From Chryseobacterium sp. Leaf404 (GTDB lineage Bacteria; Bacteroidota; Bacteroidia; Flavobacteriales; Weeksellaceae), in the NCBI RefSeq assembly GCF_001424145.1, contig NZ_LMQM01000001.1, positions 682,001-746,000 on the forward strand: a stretch of DNA of 64,000 nucleotides, given 5' to 3'. The position numbers were made by a program, and so were the translations under genes. Below are positions 33,622-41,329 of the stretch, in pieces. A model generated the notes under the pieces. The model worked only from the letters and a program-made list of their open reading frames with translations. It searched no databases and was not told the DNA's origin. The number at the start of each line of letters is the position of its first letter. Positions within the stretch are counted from its first letter, which is position 1.

Positions 33622-35113
33622 TATTGTTGTTGTTATAATTGTCTTTTTTAGGAGGAAATTTCTTTTTAAAATTCTTTTTGTTCTGGTTCTGGTTGGGATT
33701 CTGAGGCTTTGGCTTATCAGAATTTACCGTATTTTCTCCATTTTCCACTCTTTCCGGGCGCTCCGTTTTTTCACCCTGAACTTTTGGCTGCTGATTTTTT
33801 TGAGGCCTTGAATTGTTTTGATTAGGATTTTGGCTGTTCTGATTCCTGTTCTGCTGATTTCTTCCGGCGTTTCTGTCGGTGTTTTTCTCACCAGCTGGGC
33901 GTTCCGTTTTTTCAGGTCTGGCAGCTCTTTCAGGACGATCAGTTCTTTCGCCGGCAGGTTTGTTTCTCTGTCCATTATTCCTGTTTTGTCCCTGATTTTG
34001 ATTGCGGTTTCTGTTGTTTCTGTTTTTCTTCTCAAAACGGTCTACACTGTTTTCCTGAATAAGATCTACAGAAGTGGCAACAAGATCTGGCACCTTGAGA
34101 TCTTCCAAAGGAGGTGCTTTTTCACCTTTTTTGTTTTGCGCGATCAGTTTTTTTACTAGATCGATATCGAAATCATACCATGCCATCGAATTATCAACGT
34201 ATGCAAACCACATTTTCTTTTTGAAAACATCAATTTTGATACAGAAGGCCCTTCCTTTTTCAGTATCCAACGTCGTTGAAGAAGATGGAAAATGGCTTAA
34301 GGCGTCCAGGTAGCTGTCGAGTTCGTAATTAAGACAGCATTTTAATTTTCCACATTGTCCGGCGAGTTTTTGAGGGTTGATACTCAACTGCTGGTATCTC
34401 GCAACATTGGTGTTTACAGATCTGAAATCAGTGAGCCATGTTGAACAGCACAGTTCTCTGCCACAAGACCCGATTCCTCCCACTTTTGCAGCTTCCTGAC
34501 GGAAGCCAATCTGCTTCATATCAATCTTTGTACGGAAGGTAGAGGCATACTCTTTAATTAAAAGTCTGAAATCTACTCTGCTTTCTGCCGTGTAATAAAA
34601 AGTAACTTTAGAAGCGTCACCCTGATATTCCACATCAGTAATTTTCATCTCAAGACCCAGTCTGTGAGAGATTTTTCTGGCTTCAACCTTTATGGGTTCT
34701 TCTTTTTTTCTGGCTTCCTGCCATACTTCAAGGTCTTTCTGGTTGGCCAGTCTGTATATTTTAAGAGCAACATCCTCGTGAGCTCTCTTTTTTTTCATCT
34801 GAATCTTTACCAATTCGCCAGATAGGCTTACTACGCCTACATCATGCCCCGGGCTGGATTCTACTGTTACTACGCTACCAATGTGTAAAGGAAGATTGTT
34901 TACATTTTTAAAAAATGCTTTCCTTTCATTCTTAAATCTAACTTCCACGTAATCACATCTTTCTGATGTGGGATTTTGTACGTTAGACAACCAGTCAAAA
35001 ACACTTAATTTATAACTATTACCACAGGTATTTACACTTTCGCAGCCACTGGCGGTCTTTTTAGGCCCGCACGAGTGAGTAGAATCGCCGGACGTTTTAC
35101 ATCCACAACTCAT
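33614..35113 (-). CDS. PSP1-domain protein (RicT/YaaT-like) with Asn/Arg/Pro-rich tail
   Basis: A 499-residue protein. The N-terminus is Cys-rich (Cys3, 5, 15, 24, 30). Residues about 45-330 are the PSP1/RicT domain, with the conserved cysteine groups GSCGRELCCSTWL and GQCGKLKCCLNYE. In Bacillus, RicT works in a complex carrying [4Fe-4S] clusters that affects mRNA maturation. From about residue 365 the chain turns into an Asn/Gln/Arg/Pro/Lys-rich disordered tail of about 130 residues ending in Asn repeats, which may bind RNA. First gene of the ricT-gldH-PBP1A operon; a TAAATTTG -7 lies 23 bp upstream of its start. Confidence 0.85.
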   Translation of the reverse strand: MSCGCKTSGDSTHSCGPKKTASGCESVNTCGNSYKLSVFDWLSNVQNPTSERCDYVEVRFKNERKAFFKNVNNLPLHIGSVVTVESSPGHDVGVVSLSGELVKIQMKKKRAHEDVALKIYRLANQKDLEVWQEARKKEEPIKVEARKISHRLGLEMKITDVEYQGDASKVTFYYTAESRVDFRLLIKEYASTFRTKIDMKQIGFRQEAAKVGGIGSCGRELCCSTWLTDFRSVNTNVARYQQLSINPQKLAGQCGKLKCCLNYELDSYLDALSHFPSSSTTLDTEKGRAFCIKIDVFKKKMWFAYVDNSMAWYDFDIDLVKKLIAQNKKGEKAPPLEDLKVPDLVATSVDLIQENSVDRFEKKNRNNRNRNQNQGQNRNNGQRNKPAGERTDRPERAARPEKTERPAGEKNTDRNAGRNQQNRNQNSQNPNQNNSRPQKNQQPKVQGEKTERPERVENGENTVNSDKPKPQNPNQNQNKKNFKKKFPPKKDNYNNNNNA

Positions 35114-35136
35114 ATATTGTATATTAATTTAATTTG

Positions 35137-35144
35137 CAAATTTA
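35137..35144 (-). promoter_or_regulatory. -7 element of the ricT-like operon
   Basis: Minus strand reads TAAATTTG, an exact match, 23 bp before the ATG at 35113. The nearest TTG upstream is 24 bp away, slightly long. The rest of the 283-bp divergent region to 35396 is very AT-rich; the only other recognisable element is the porin -7. Confidence 0.5.
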
Positions 35145-35365
35145 TCGATTTTTATTTTTACATAATTCCAAAAATAAGAATTATTATGGATGTTAAATGT
35201 TTAACCTTAAACGGGTTTTTAATTCAGTTTAATTTTTGTTTCTAAAGTTCTTTATAGTAAACACTTAGGTTTTAAAAATTCGCAGATGTTATTTTAAACA
35301 TAGTTTTCTTTTAACAGAATGTTTAAAAATTATACTTTTATTAACAGACGTTGACAAAATAATTT

Positions 35366-35373
35366 TATATTTG
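35366..35373 (+). promoter_or_regulatory. -7 element of the OmpP1-type porin gene
   Basis: TATATTTG, exact TAnnTTTG match, 23 bp before the ATG at 35397. A TTGAC at 35351 is too close (12 bp) to be a normal -33. Confidence 0.5.
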
Positions 35374-35396
35374 ACTTTATAATATAACAATACCCT

Positions 35397-36635
35397 ATGA
35401 AAAAAATATTGATATCAACTGCCTTACTGGCTGGGGTTTTATCTTATGCAGGAGGCTTCAGGGTTTCTTTGCAGGGAGTAAGACAATTGGCAATGGCGCA
35501 TACCAGTGCACATGCAGAAGATGCAAGTGTTACTTTCTTTAACCCGGCTGGGATGTCTTTCATACCTTCTAAACTCAGTATAGTAGCAGGAGGGTTTGGT
35601 GCAAGCAATACGGTTACTTTCCAGAATCTTAATACATTAACAAGTACGGAGACAGATAATCCTTTGGGAACGCCTATCTATGCTGCAATTGCATTCAAAC
35701 CCATTGAGAAATTATCTATAGGTTTCAGTTTTTCTACGCCTTTTGGAAGTACAATTCAGTATCCTTACGATTGGGAAGGTAGAGAAATGGTGCAGAAGCT
35801 AGAGTTGAAAGCATTCTACTTTCAGCCAATGGTTTCATATAAAATGGCAGACTGGTTAGCTTTCGGAGCAAGTTATATTTATGCCAAAGGACAGGTAAAC
35901 TGGGACAAAGCAGTTACTCAGTTTGGTGGAACAGTTAATATTAATGATGATAAGGCAAGCGGTCACGGCTTTGGTTTTGGTTTTTATTTCAGACCAGACC
36001 CAAAATTAGATGTGAGTATCGCTTACCGTTCTCCTGTTGATATGAAAGCCAAAAAAGGAACGGCTACATTCACAGTTCCTGCACAATCAACAGTGAATAC
36101 ACTTTTAGGCCTAAATTCTGCCGGACAGGACGGCTTCACAGCAACATTACCTCTCGTAGCGGAATATACTATGGGTTTAACCTATAAAGTAACACCAAAA
36201 TGGTTGATTTCTGCAGACTTTAACTATCATGGGTGGGAGCGATACAGCCAGCTGACTCTGGATTTTGCCAACGCGCCAATTGGAAATCAGGCAGATCCTA
36301 CAGTTTTGGTGGCACCGAAGAACTTCAGAAATTCTAAAACTGTAAGATTAGGGACAGAATATGCTTTCACAAACATGATTTTTGGGCGTTTGGGAGCGTA
36401 TTACGATGAATCCCCTTATTCTGATGAGCATTTTATACCTGAAACGCCTTCGTTTAATTCTTATGTATTCACAGGAGGTTTAGGATTTAAAATGAATAAA
36501 TTCGGGGTTGATTTAGCGGGTGGTTATGTAATGCCACAAAGCAGAGACGTGAAAAATAAAACATTAGGTTTCTACGGTCAGGCAAAAGCTAAGGCATTTT
36601 ATTTCGGTTTAGGTTTATCTTATAATGCTTTTTAA
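35397..36635 (+). CDS. OmpP1/FadL/TodX-family outer membrane transport protein
   Basis: A 412-residue outer-membrane beta-barrel for uptake of hydrophobic compounds. Signal peptide ends near SYAGG. Family features: GFRVSLQGVRQLAMAHTSAH (N-terminal plug), DASVTFFNPAGMSFI (the FadL NPA motif), KLSIGFSFSTPFGSTIQYPYDW, and many alternating-hydrophobic strands to a C-terminal Tyr-Asn-Ala-Phe. The final residue Phe fits outer-membrane insertion. Followed 9 bp later by an SGNH lipase-type lipoprotein; the pair may take up and hydrolyse lipids. Pairing is common in this group. Confidence 0.93.
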   Translation: MKKILISTALLAGVLSYAGGFRVSLQGVRQLAMAHTSAHAEDASVTFFNPAGMSFIPSKLSIVAGGFGASNTVTFQNLNTLTSTETDNPLGTPIYAAIAFKPIEKLSIGFSFSTPFGSTIQYPYDWEGREMVQKLELKAFYFQPMVSYKMADWLAFGASYIYAKGQVNWDKAVTQFGGTVNINDDKASGHGFGFGFYFRPDPKLDVSIAYRSPVDMKAKKGTATFTVPAQSTVNTLLGLNSAGQDGFTATLPLVAEYTMGLTYKVTPKWLISADFNYHGWERYSQLTLDFANAPIGNQADPTVLVAPKNFRNSKTVRLGTEYAFTNMIFGRLGAYYDESPYSDEHFIPETPSFNSYVFTGGLGFKMNKFGVDLAGGYVMPQSRDVKNKTLGFYGQAKAKAFYFGLGLSYNAF

Positions 36636-36644
36636 AATTAATTT

Positions 36645-38084
36645 ATGAAAAAAATAATAATATCTACACTTGCTGTTTCTGCACTGCTTTTCACAGTAAG
36701 CTGTAATACAGATTTTGATACCGATGTAAAAGATGTAGTGGTAACGAAAGGGGAAGCAGATTTCACCAAATTTATTTCTCTTGGAAACTCGCTTACTTCG
36801 GGTTACCGTGACGGAACTTTATATTCTGGCGGACAAAATGAATCTTTCCCCAGCATGATTGCTATGCAGATGAAACTTGCGGGTGGAGGAGAGTTCAAGC
36901 AACCTTTGATGCCCAATAATATCGGAGGGTTTAATAATTTACCAGGCTTTCCGGGAAAACTGGAGCTGAAATTAGTAAACGGATCGTTAAGTCCGGTGGC
37001 AAACTCACCTGCTGCAGCGCTGGATAATATCGCATCGGGTGGACCTTACCAAAATATGGGTGTTCCAGGGGCAAAAGTTTCTCACTTGCTCTTTCCTGGT
37101 TATGGAAATCCTGCAAACTTAGCATTAGGTACTGCCAATCCTTACTTTGTGAGATTTGCAGCTAACCCTGCTTCATCATCTGTAGTGGGTGATGCATTAG
37201 CACAAAATCCGACTTTCGTTTCTTTGTGGATAGGAAATAACGACGTATTAGGTTACGCAACGACAGGCGGTGACGGTTCAAACCCAATTACACCGGTAGA
37301 CGGAGGTGTAGGTGTAGGTTTCAACAGCACTTATAGTGCTTTGGCAGGAATTGTTTTTCCTGCAGGAACCACAAGAAAAGGGGTAGTGGCTAATATTCCT
37401 AATGTTACCAATGTGCCATTCTTTACAAGAGTGCCTGCAATGCCGCTTACCAATCTCACAGACGCTCAGGTGTCTCAGTTGAACAGCGGATATGCAACAT
37501 ACAATGCAGGTCTTGCTCAGGCAAAAGCGTTAGGGGCAATCAATGATGCAGAATATCAGAAAAGGCTCATCAAATTTGTGGCAGGTGCTGTTTCAAATGG
37601 AGCTGTGATTACAGATAAAGATTTGGCAACTGTGCCGGGATTACCAAAATACAGACAGACTACCTCAAAAGATTTTATCCTTCTTACAGCAAGTGCGGTA
37701 CTTACTCCACAGGCTGGTGGCGGTACTTCTGTGCCTTTAGAGGATAAACTGGTGTTAACAGAAGCTGAAGCTGCGAAAGTGTTAACAGCAACTGCTGCAT
37801 ACAACACCACCATCAGAAGTGTGGCAGATTCTAAAGGCTTAGCATTTGTAGACATGAATGAAAAGATGATTGAGCTTAATGCTAAATCAGGAATATCATG
37901 GAATGGTGTAAAATATACAGCAACGTTTGTAACTGGTGGTGCATTCTCTCTGGATGGAGTTCACCTTACAGGTAGAGGATATGCTATCGTTGCAAACGAA
38001 TTTATCAAGTCTATTAACAAAAAATACAGATCTACTTTACCACAGGTAGATGTGAATAAATATTCAGGTGTCACATTCCCTTAA
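36645..38084 (+). CDS. SGNH/GDSL-type hydrolase lipoprotein (GNSL variant)
   Basis: A 479-residue lipoprotein with lipobox FTVSC (Cys20). SGNH blocks: SLGNSLTSGY (block I; GNSL replaces GDSL, nucleophile Ser49), SLWIGNNDVLG (block III), and DGVHLTGRGYAIVANEF (block V with Asp and His). A large insertion between blocks III and V (about 210-390). Predicted lipase/esterase of the outer membrane. In operon with the FadL-like porin 9 bp upstream. Substitution of the GDSL Asp is common and does not imply loss of activity, as the catalytic Ser and Asp-His pair remain. Confidence 0.88.
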   Translation: MKKIIISTLAVSALLFTVSCNTDFDTDVKDVVVTKGEADFTKFISLGNSLTSGYRDGTLYSGGQNESFPSMIAMQMKLAGGGEFKQPLMPNNIGGFNNLPGFPGKLELKLVNGSLSPVANSPAAALDNIASGGPYQNMGVPGAKVSHLLFPGYGNPANLALGTANPYFVRFAANPASSSVVGDALAQNPTFVSLWIGNNDVLGYATTGGDGSNPITPVDGGVGVGFNSTYSALAGIVFPAGTTRKGVVANIPNVTNVPFFTRVPAMPLTNLTDAQVSQLNSGYATYNAGLAQAKALGAINDAEYQKRLIKFVAGAVSNGAVITDKDLATVPGLPKYRQTTSKDFILLTASAVLTPQAGGGTSVPLEDKLVLTEAEAAKVLTATAAYNTTIRSVADSKGLAFVDMNEKMIELNAKSGISWNGVKYTATFVTGGAFSLDGVHLTGRGYAIVANEFIKSINKKYRSTLPQVDVNKYSGVTFP

Positions 38085-38107
38085 TATTCAGAAAGTATAA
38101 AAACTTA

Positions 38108-38140
38108 GAAACCGCAAGATTGATTCTTGTGGTTTTTTTT
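38108..38140 (+). terminator. Terminator of the porin-lipase operon, overlapping the prs promoter
   Basis: Stem AACCGCAAG / CTTGTGGTT (one G-U pair) with loop ATTGATT and a T8 tract. The -33 TTG of the next promoter lies in the loop and its -7 begins at the end of the T tract. Confidence 0.8.
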
Positions 38141-38148
38141 TAAATTTG
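38120..38148 (+). promoter_or_regulatory. Promoter of prs, embedded in the upstream terminator
   Basis: TTG at 38120-38122, 18-bp spacer, TAAATTTG at 38141-38148, 19 bp before the prs ATG. Full Bacteroidetes consensus. Confidence 0.7.
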
Positions 38149-38167
38149 CAAAATCTAAAAAGTAAAA

Positions 38168-39106
38168 ATGGCCGATCAGTTAAGTTATCTATTTTCTACA
38201 AGAACCAGTAAAACACTGGCAGAAAACATTGCCCAGCATTATGGGAAAGAATTAGGGAAAATCATCATTCAGGAGTTTAGTGACGGGGAATTTGAGCCCA
38301 TTTTAGACGAATCTGTAAGAGGAGGAAGAGTATTCTTAATTGGATCTACATTTCCGCCGGCAGATAATCTTTTAGAATTATTACTGATGATTGATGCTGC
38401 AAAAAGAGCTTCTGCAAAAAGCATTACTGTTGTACTTCCATACTTTGGTTTGGCAAGACAGGACAGAAAAGACAAGCCGAGAGCACCAATCGGAGCTAAA
38501 CTCGTTGCAAATCTTTTAACAGCAGCCGGCGCAACAAGAATTATGACGATGGACTTGCATGCTGACCAGATTCAGGGGTTTTTTGAGATTCCTGTTGATC
38601 ATCTGTACGCTTCTACAATATTTGTAGACTATATCAAAAATCTTAATCTTGATAATCTTACGATTGCTTCTCCGGATATGGGTGGTGCAAAAAGAGCAAA
38701 AAACTATGCAGGTCACCTCGGTGCAGACGTAGTAATTGCTTATAAAGAAAGAAAAAAAGCAAACGTTGTAGAAGAGATGTTCCTGATTGGAGATGTGGAA
38801 GGTAAAAACGTTATTCTTATCGATGATATGATTGATACAGCAGGTACACTTTGCAAAGCTGCTGATATTTTAATGGAAAAAGGTGCAAAATCTGTGAGAG
38901 CAATGGCTACTCATGGTGTGCTTTCAGGAAAGGCTTATGATAATATTGAGAACTCAAAATTGCAGGAGGTAATTGTAACTGACTCAATTCCTGTAAAAAC
39001 TAATTTGTCATCTAAAATAAAAGTGCTATCTTGCGCCCCATTATTCGCAGATGTTATGAAGATGGTGCATGAGCATCAATCTATCAGCAGTAAATTTGTT
39101 ATTTAA
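38168..39106 (+). CDS. prs: Ribose-phosphate pyrophosphokinase
   Basis: A 312-residue PRPP synthetase (ribose 5-phosphate + ATP to PRPP + AMP), feeding purine, pyrimidine, His, Trp and NAD synthesis. Motifs: SDGEFEPILDESVRGGRVF, YFGLARQDRKDKPRAPIGAKLVA (ATP loop), MDLHADQIQGFF and the PRPP loop VILIDDMIDTAGT. Length is normal. rplY follows after 55 bp, the conserved prs-rplY/ctc order. Confidence 0.97.
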   Translation: MADQLSYLFSTRTSKTLAENIAQHYGKELGKIIIQEFSDGEFEPILDESVRGGRVFLIGSTFPPADNLLELLLMIDAAKRASAKSITVVLPYFGLARQDRKDKPRAPIGAKLVANLLTAAGATRIMTMDLHADQIQGFFEIPVDHLYASTIFVDYIKNLNLDNLTIASPDMGGAKRAKNYAGHLGADVVIAYKERKKANVVEEMFLIGDVEGKNVILIDDMIDTAGTLCKAADILMEKGAKSVRAMATHGVLSGKAYDNIENSKLQEVIVTDSIPVKTNLSSKIKVLSCAPLFADVMKMVHEHQSISSKFVI

Positions 39107-39161
39107 CTGATAATTAAGCGTTTGCAGATTAAAACGAAACAATTTTTTTAAATTATTTATA

Positions 39162-39797
39162 ATGAAATCTATTACAATTCAAGGTACAAAAAGAGAAAGC
39201 GTGGGCAAAAAGTCGACAAAAGCTTTACGTGATGCTGAATTAGTTCCTTGTGTTGTTTACGGAGGTGGCGAGCCATTGAACTTCTCTGCAGAAGAGAGAG
39301 CATTCAAAGGTTTAGTGTATACTCCTGAAGCACACACGGTATCTATTGAGGTTGACGGACAAACTGTTCCGGCGGTTCTTCAGGATATTCAGTTCCACCC
39401 AATTACAGACAAGATTATTCACGCAGACTTCTACAGATTAGCTGACGATAAGCCAGTTATCATGGAGGTTCCTGTAAGAATCACTGGTCGTTCTAAAGGT
39501 GTTGTAGCTGGTGGTGTTCTACGTCAGACTTTCAGAAAACTGAAAGTAAAAGCTCTTCCTGCAAACTTGCCGGATGAGGTAGTTGTAGATATTACTTCGC
39601 TTAAAATTGGTAACAAACTTTATGTAGGATCTATCAAAGCTGAAGGTTACACTTTCATGCACCCAGACAATGCAGTTGTAGTAGCTGTTAAAATGTCTAG
39701 AAATGCAGCGAAAGGTGGTGCAGCAGCTCAGGATGATGATGAGGATGAAGAAGTTGCAAATGAAGGAGAAGCTCCTGCAACTGAAGCAGCAGAATAA
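39162..39797 (+). CDS. rplY: 50S ribosomal protein L25/general stress protein Ctc
   Basis: A 211-residue CTC-type L25 that binds 5S rRNA. N-terminal L25 domain ([25 protein letters not shown]), then the TL5/CTC C-terminal beta domain (ILRP-like region, [15 protein letters not shown] ... [17 protein letters not shown]) and an acidic disordered tail ([15 protein letters not shown]) common in Bacteroidetes. Behind prs, with its own terminator at 39822. Confidence 0.95.
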   Translation: MKSITIQGTKRESVGKKSTKALRDAELVPCVVYGGGEPLNFSAEERAFKGLVYTPEAHTVSIEVDGQTVPAVLQDIQFHPITDKIIHADFYRLADDKPVIMEVPVRITGRSKGVVAGGVLRQTFRKLKVKALPANLPDEVVVDITSLKIGNKLYVGSIKAEGYTFMHPDNAVVVAVKMSRNAAKGGAAAQDDDEDEEVANEGEAPATEAAE

Positions 39798-39821
39798 GAA
39801 TTTTCTTATCCTAAATAAATT

Positions 39822-39848
39822 AACCTGTCATTTTTGGCAGGTTTTTTT
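39822..39848 (+). terminator. Terminator of prs-rplY
   Basis: Stem AACCTGTC (39822-39829) / GGCAGGTT (39836-39843), one G-U pair, T tract. Confidence 0.85.
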
Positions 39849-39905
39849 GTTTTTAGATTACATCTATTATGGCTGTAAGCATCAGATCTTTTCATAAAAA
39901 AGCCG

Positions 39906-39913
39906 TAAATTTG
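39906..39913 (+). promoter_or_regulatory. -7 element of sufS
   Basis: TAAATTTG, exact TAnnTTTG match, 42 bp before the sufS ATG at 39956; no TTG at -33. Confidence 0.45.
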
Positions 39914-39955
39914 AGGGGTTCTAAATAAAGAATCTTTTAATTAAAATTTTAATAA

Positions 39956-41176
39956 ATGTTTGATATTCAGGAAATCCGAAGTCAGTTTTCTATATTAAAT
40001 CAGCAGGTGAACGGTAAGCCGTTGGTTTACTTAGACAATGCAGCTACATCTCAGAAGCCGAATTCTGTTTTAGAAGTCTGGGAAAAATATTACAAAGAAA
40101 TAAATGCTAACGTTCATAGAGGAATTCATACGTTAAGCCAGCTGGCAACCGAAGAAATGGAACTTTCCAGAAGAAAAATCCAGAAATTCATCAATGCTGA
40201 ACATGATTTTGAAGTTATCTTCACCAAAGGAACTACGGAAGGCTTAAATCTTATCTCCTATATTTTAACATCAAAATTAAAACAGGACGACGAGATCATC
40301 ATTTCTTATCTGGAACATCACTCGAATATTGTTCCCTGGCAGTTGCTGTGCGAAAGAACAGGGGCGAAATTGAGAGTAATTCCTATGGACGAAAACGGAA
40401 TTCTGCAGTTGCATTATCTTGATCAGTTTTTAAGTGAAAAAACAAAGGTCGTTTCTGTTAATCAGGTTTCCAATGCTTTAGGAATTGTAAATCCTATTGA
40501 GGAAATTATTGCCAAAACAAGAGCTAATTCAGATGCATATATCGTAATTGATGGGGCGCAGTCAGCTCCCCATTTTACTATTGATGTTCAGAAAATGGAT
40601 TGCGATTTCTTCGTCTTTTCAGGTCATAAAATGTATGCCCCAATGGGAACCGGAATTTTATACGGAAAACAGGAAGTCCTTGAAAATTTGCCGCCTTTCC
40701 ACGGAGGTGGTGAGATGATCGCCATCTGTTCGTTTGACAAAACAACGTATGCAGGTTTGCCTTTTAAATATGAGGCAGGAACACCTAATGTCGGTGGAAA
40801 TATTGCGCTGGGAGCTGCGGTGGATTTTATGAATAAAGTGGGTCGCCAAAATATTCAGAATCATGAGAATGCTTTGTTGGACTACGCTCAAAAGCAACTT
40901 CTCGAAATTGACGGTTTAAAGGTTTACGGAGAAAATGCACACAGAACGGGTGTTGTCTCCTTTAATTTAAAAGGAATCGGAATTTCTTCTGATGTGGGAA
41001 TGATCCTCGATAAAATGGGAATTGCGGTAAGAACGGGTCATCACTGTACCCAACCGATTATGGATTTCTTTAATATTGCCGGAACGGTACGCGCCAGTTT
41101 TGCGGTTTACAATACTTTTGAAGAAATTGACCTGTTAGTGGAAGGTGTGAAAAAAGCGCAGAGAATGTTGGCTTAA
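39956..41176 (+). CDS. sufS: Cysteine desulfurase SufS
   Basis: A 406-residue group II PLP enzyme that removes sulfur from cysteine for Fe-S cluster assembly. Seen: YLDNAATSQKP at the N-terminus, FTKGTTEGLNL, the His-rich EHHSNIVPWQ, PLP-binding Lys in FSGHKMYAPMGTG, and the active-site Cys in RTGHHCTQP. Partner of SufE (16.3 kb) and the SufBCD scaffold (54.8-58.6 kb), but transcribed alone here, with its own -7 and a strong terminator. Confidence 0.95.
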   Translation: MFDIQEIRSQFSILNQQVNGKPLVYLDNAATSQKPNSVLEVWEKYYKEINANVHRGIHTLSQLATEEMELSRRKIQKFINAEHDFEVIFTKGTTEGLNLISYILTSKLKQDDEIIISYLEHHSNIVPWQLLCERTGAKLRVIPMDENGILQLHYLDQFLSEKTKVVSVNQVSNALGIVNPIEEIIAKTRANSDAYIVIDGAQSAPHFTIDVQKMDCDFFVFSGHKMYAPMGTGILYGKQEVLENLPPFHGGGEMIAICSFDKTTYAGLPFKYEAGTPNVGGNIALGAAVDFMNKVGRQNIQNHENALLDYAQKQLLEIDGLKVYGENAHRTGVVSFNLKGIGISSDVGMILDKMGIAVRTGHHCTQPIMDFFNIAGTVRASFAVYNTFEEIDLLVEGVKKAQRMLA

Positions 41177-41207
41177 TTTTCAGAAGATAATTTAGGTATC
41201 TAAAATC

Positions 41208-41244
41208 AACCCTGTCAGCGTTTCAAACGCTGGCAGGGTTTTTT
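41208..41244 (+). terminator. Terminator of sufS (GTTT/AAAC-core hairpin)
   Basis: A 16-bp stem with one G-U pair (AACCCTGTCAGCGTTT / AAACGCTGGCAGGGTT) around a single C, with a T tract. The GTTT/AAAC core recurs at 45621 and 46289. Confidence 0.85.
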
Positions 41245-41274
41245 AAATCTGGAAAGTACAAGTTCTGTAAAAAT

Positions 41275-41304
41275 AAATTCCCCGCCTCAGGAGACGGGGA
41301 ATTT
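41275..41304 (-). terminator. Terminator of glutamine synthetase III
   Basis: Stem AAATTCCCCG (41275-41284) / CGGGGAATTT (41295-41304); on the minus strand it is followed by a T-rich run, 25 bp beyond the glnN stop. Confidence 0.75.
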
Positions 41305-41329
41305 TCACTAATATGGAACTTTACAGATG

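Noticed and set aside
33491..34159. Plus-strand frames opposite gldH and ricT
   Set aside because: Hydrophobic Phe/Leu-rich reverse complements of Lys/Asn-rich coding sequence.
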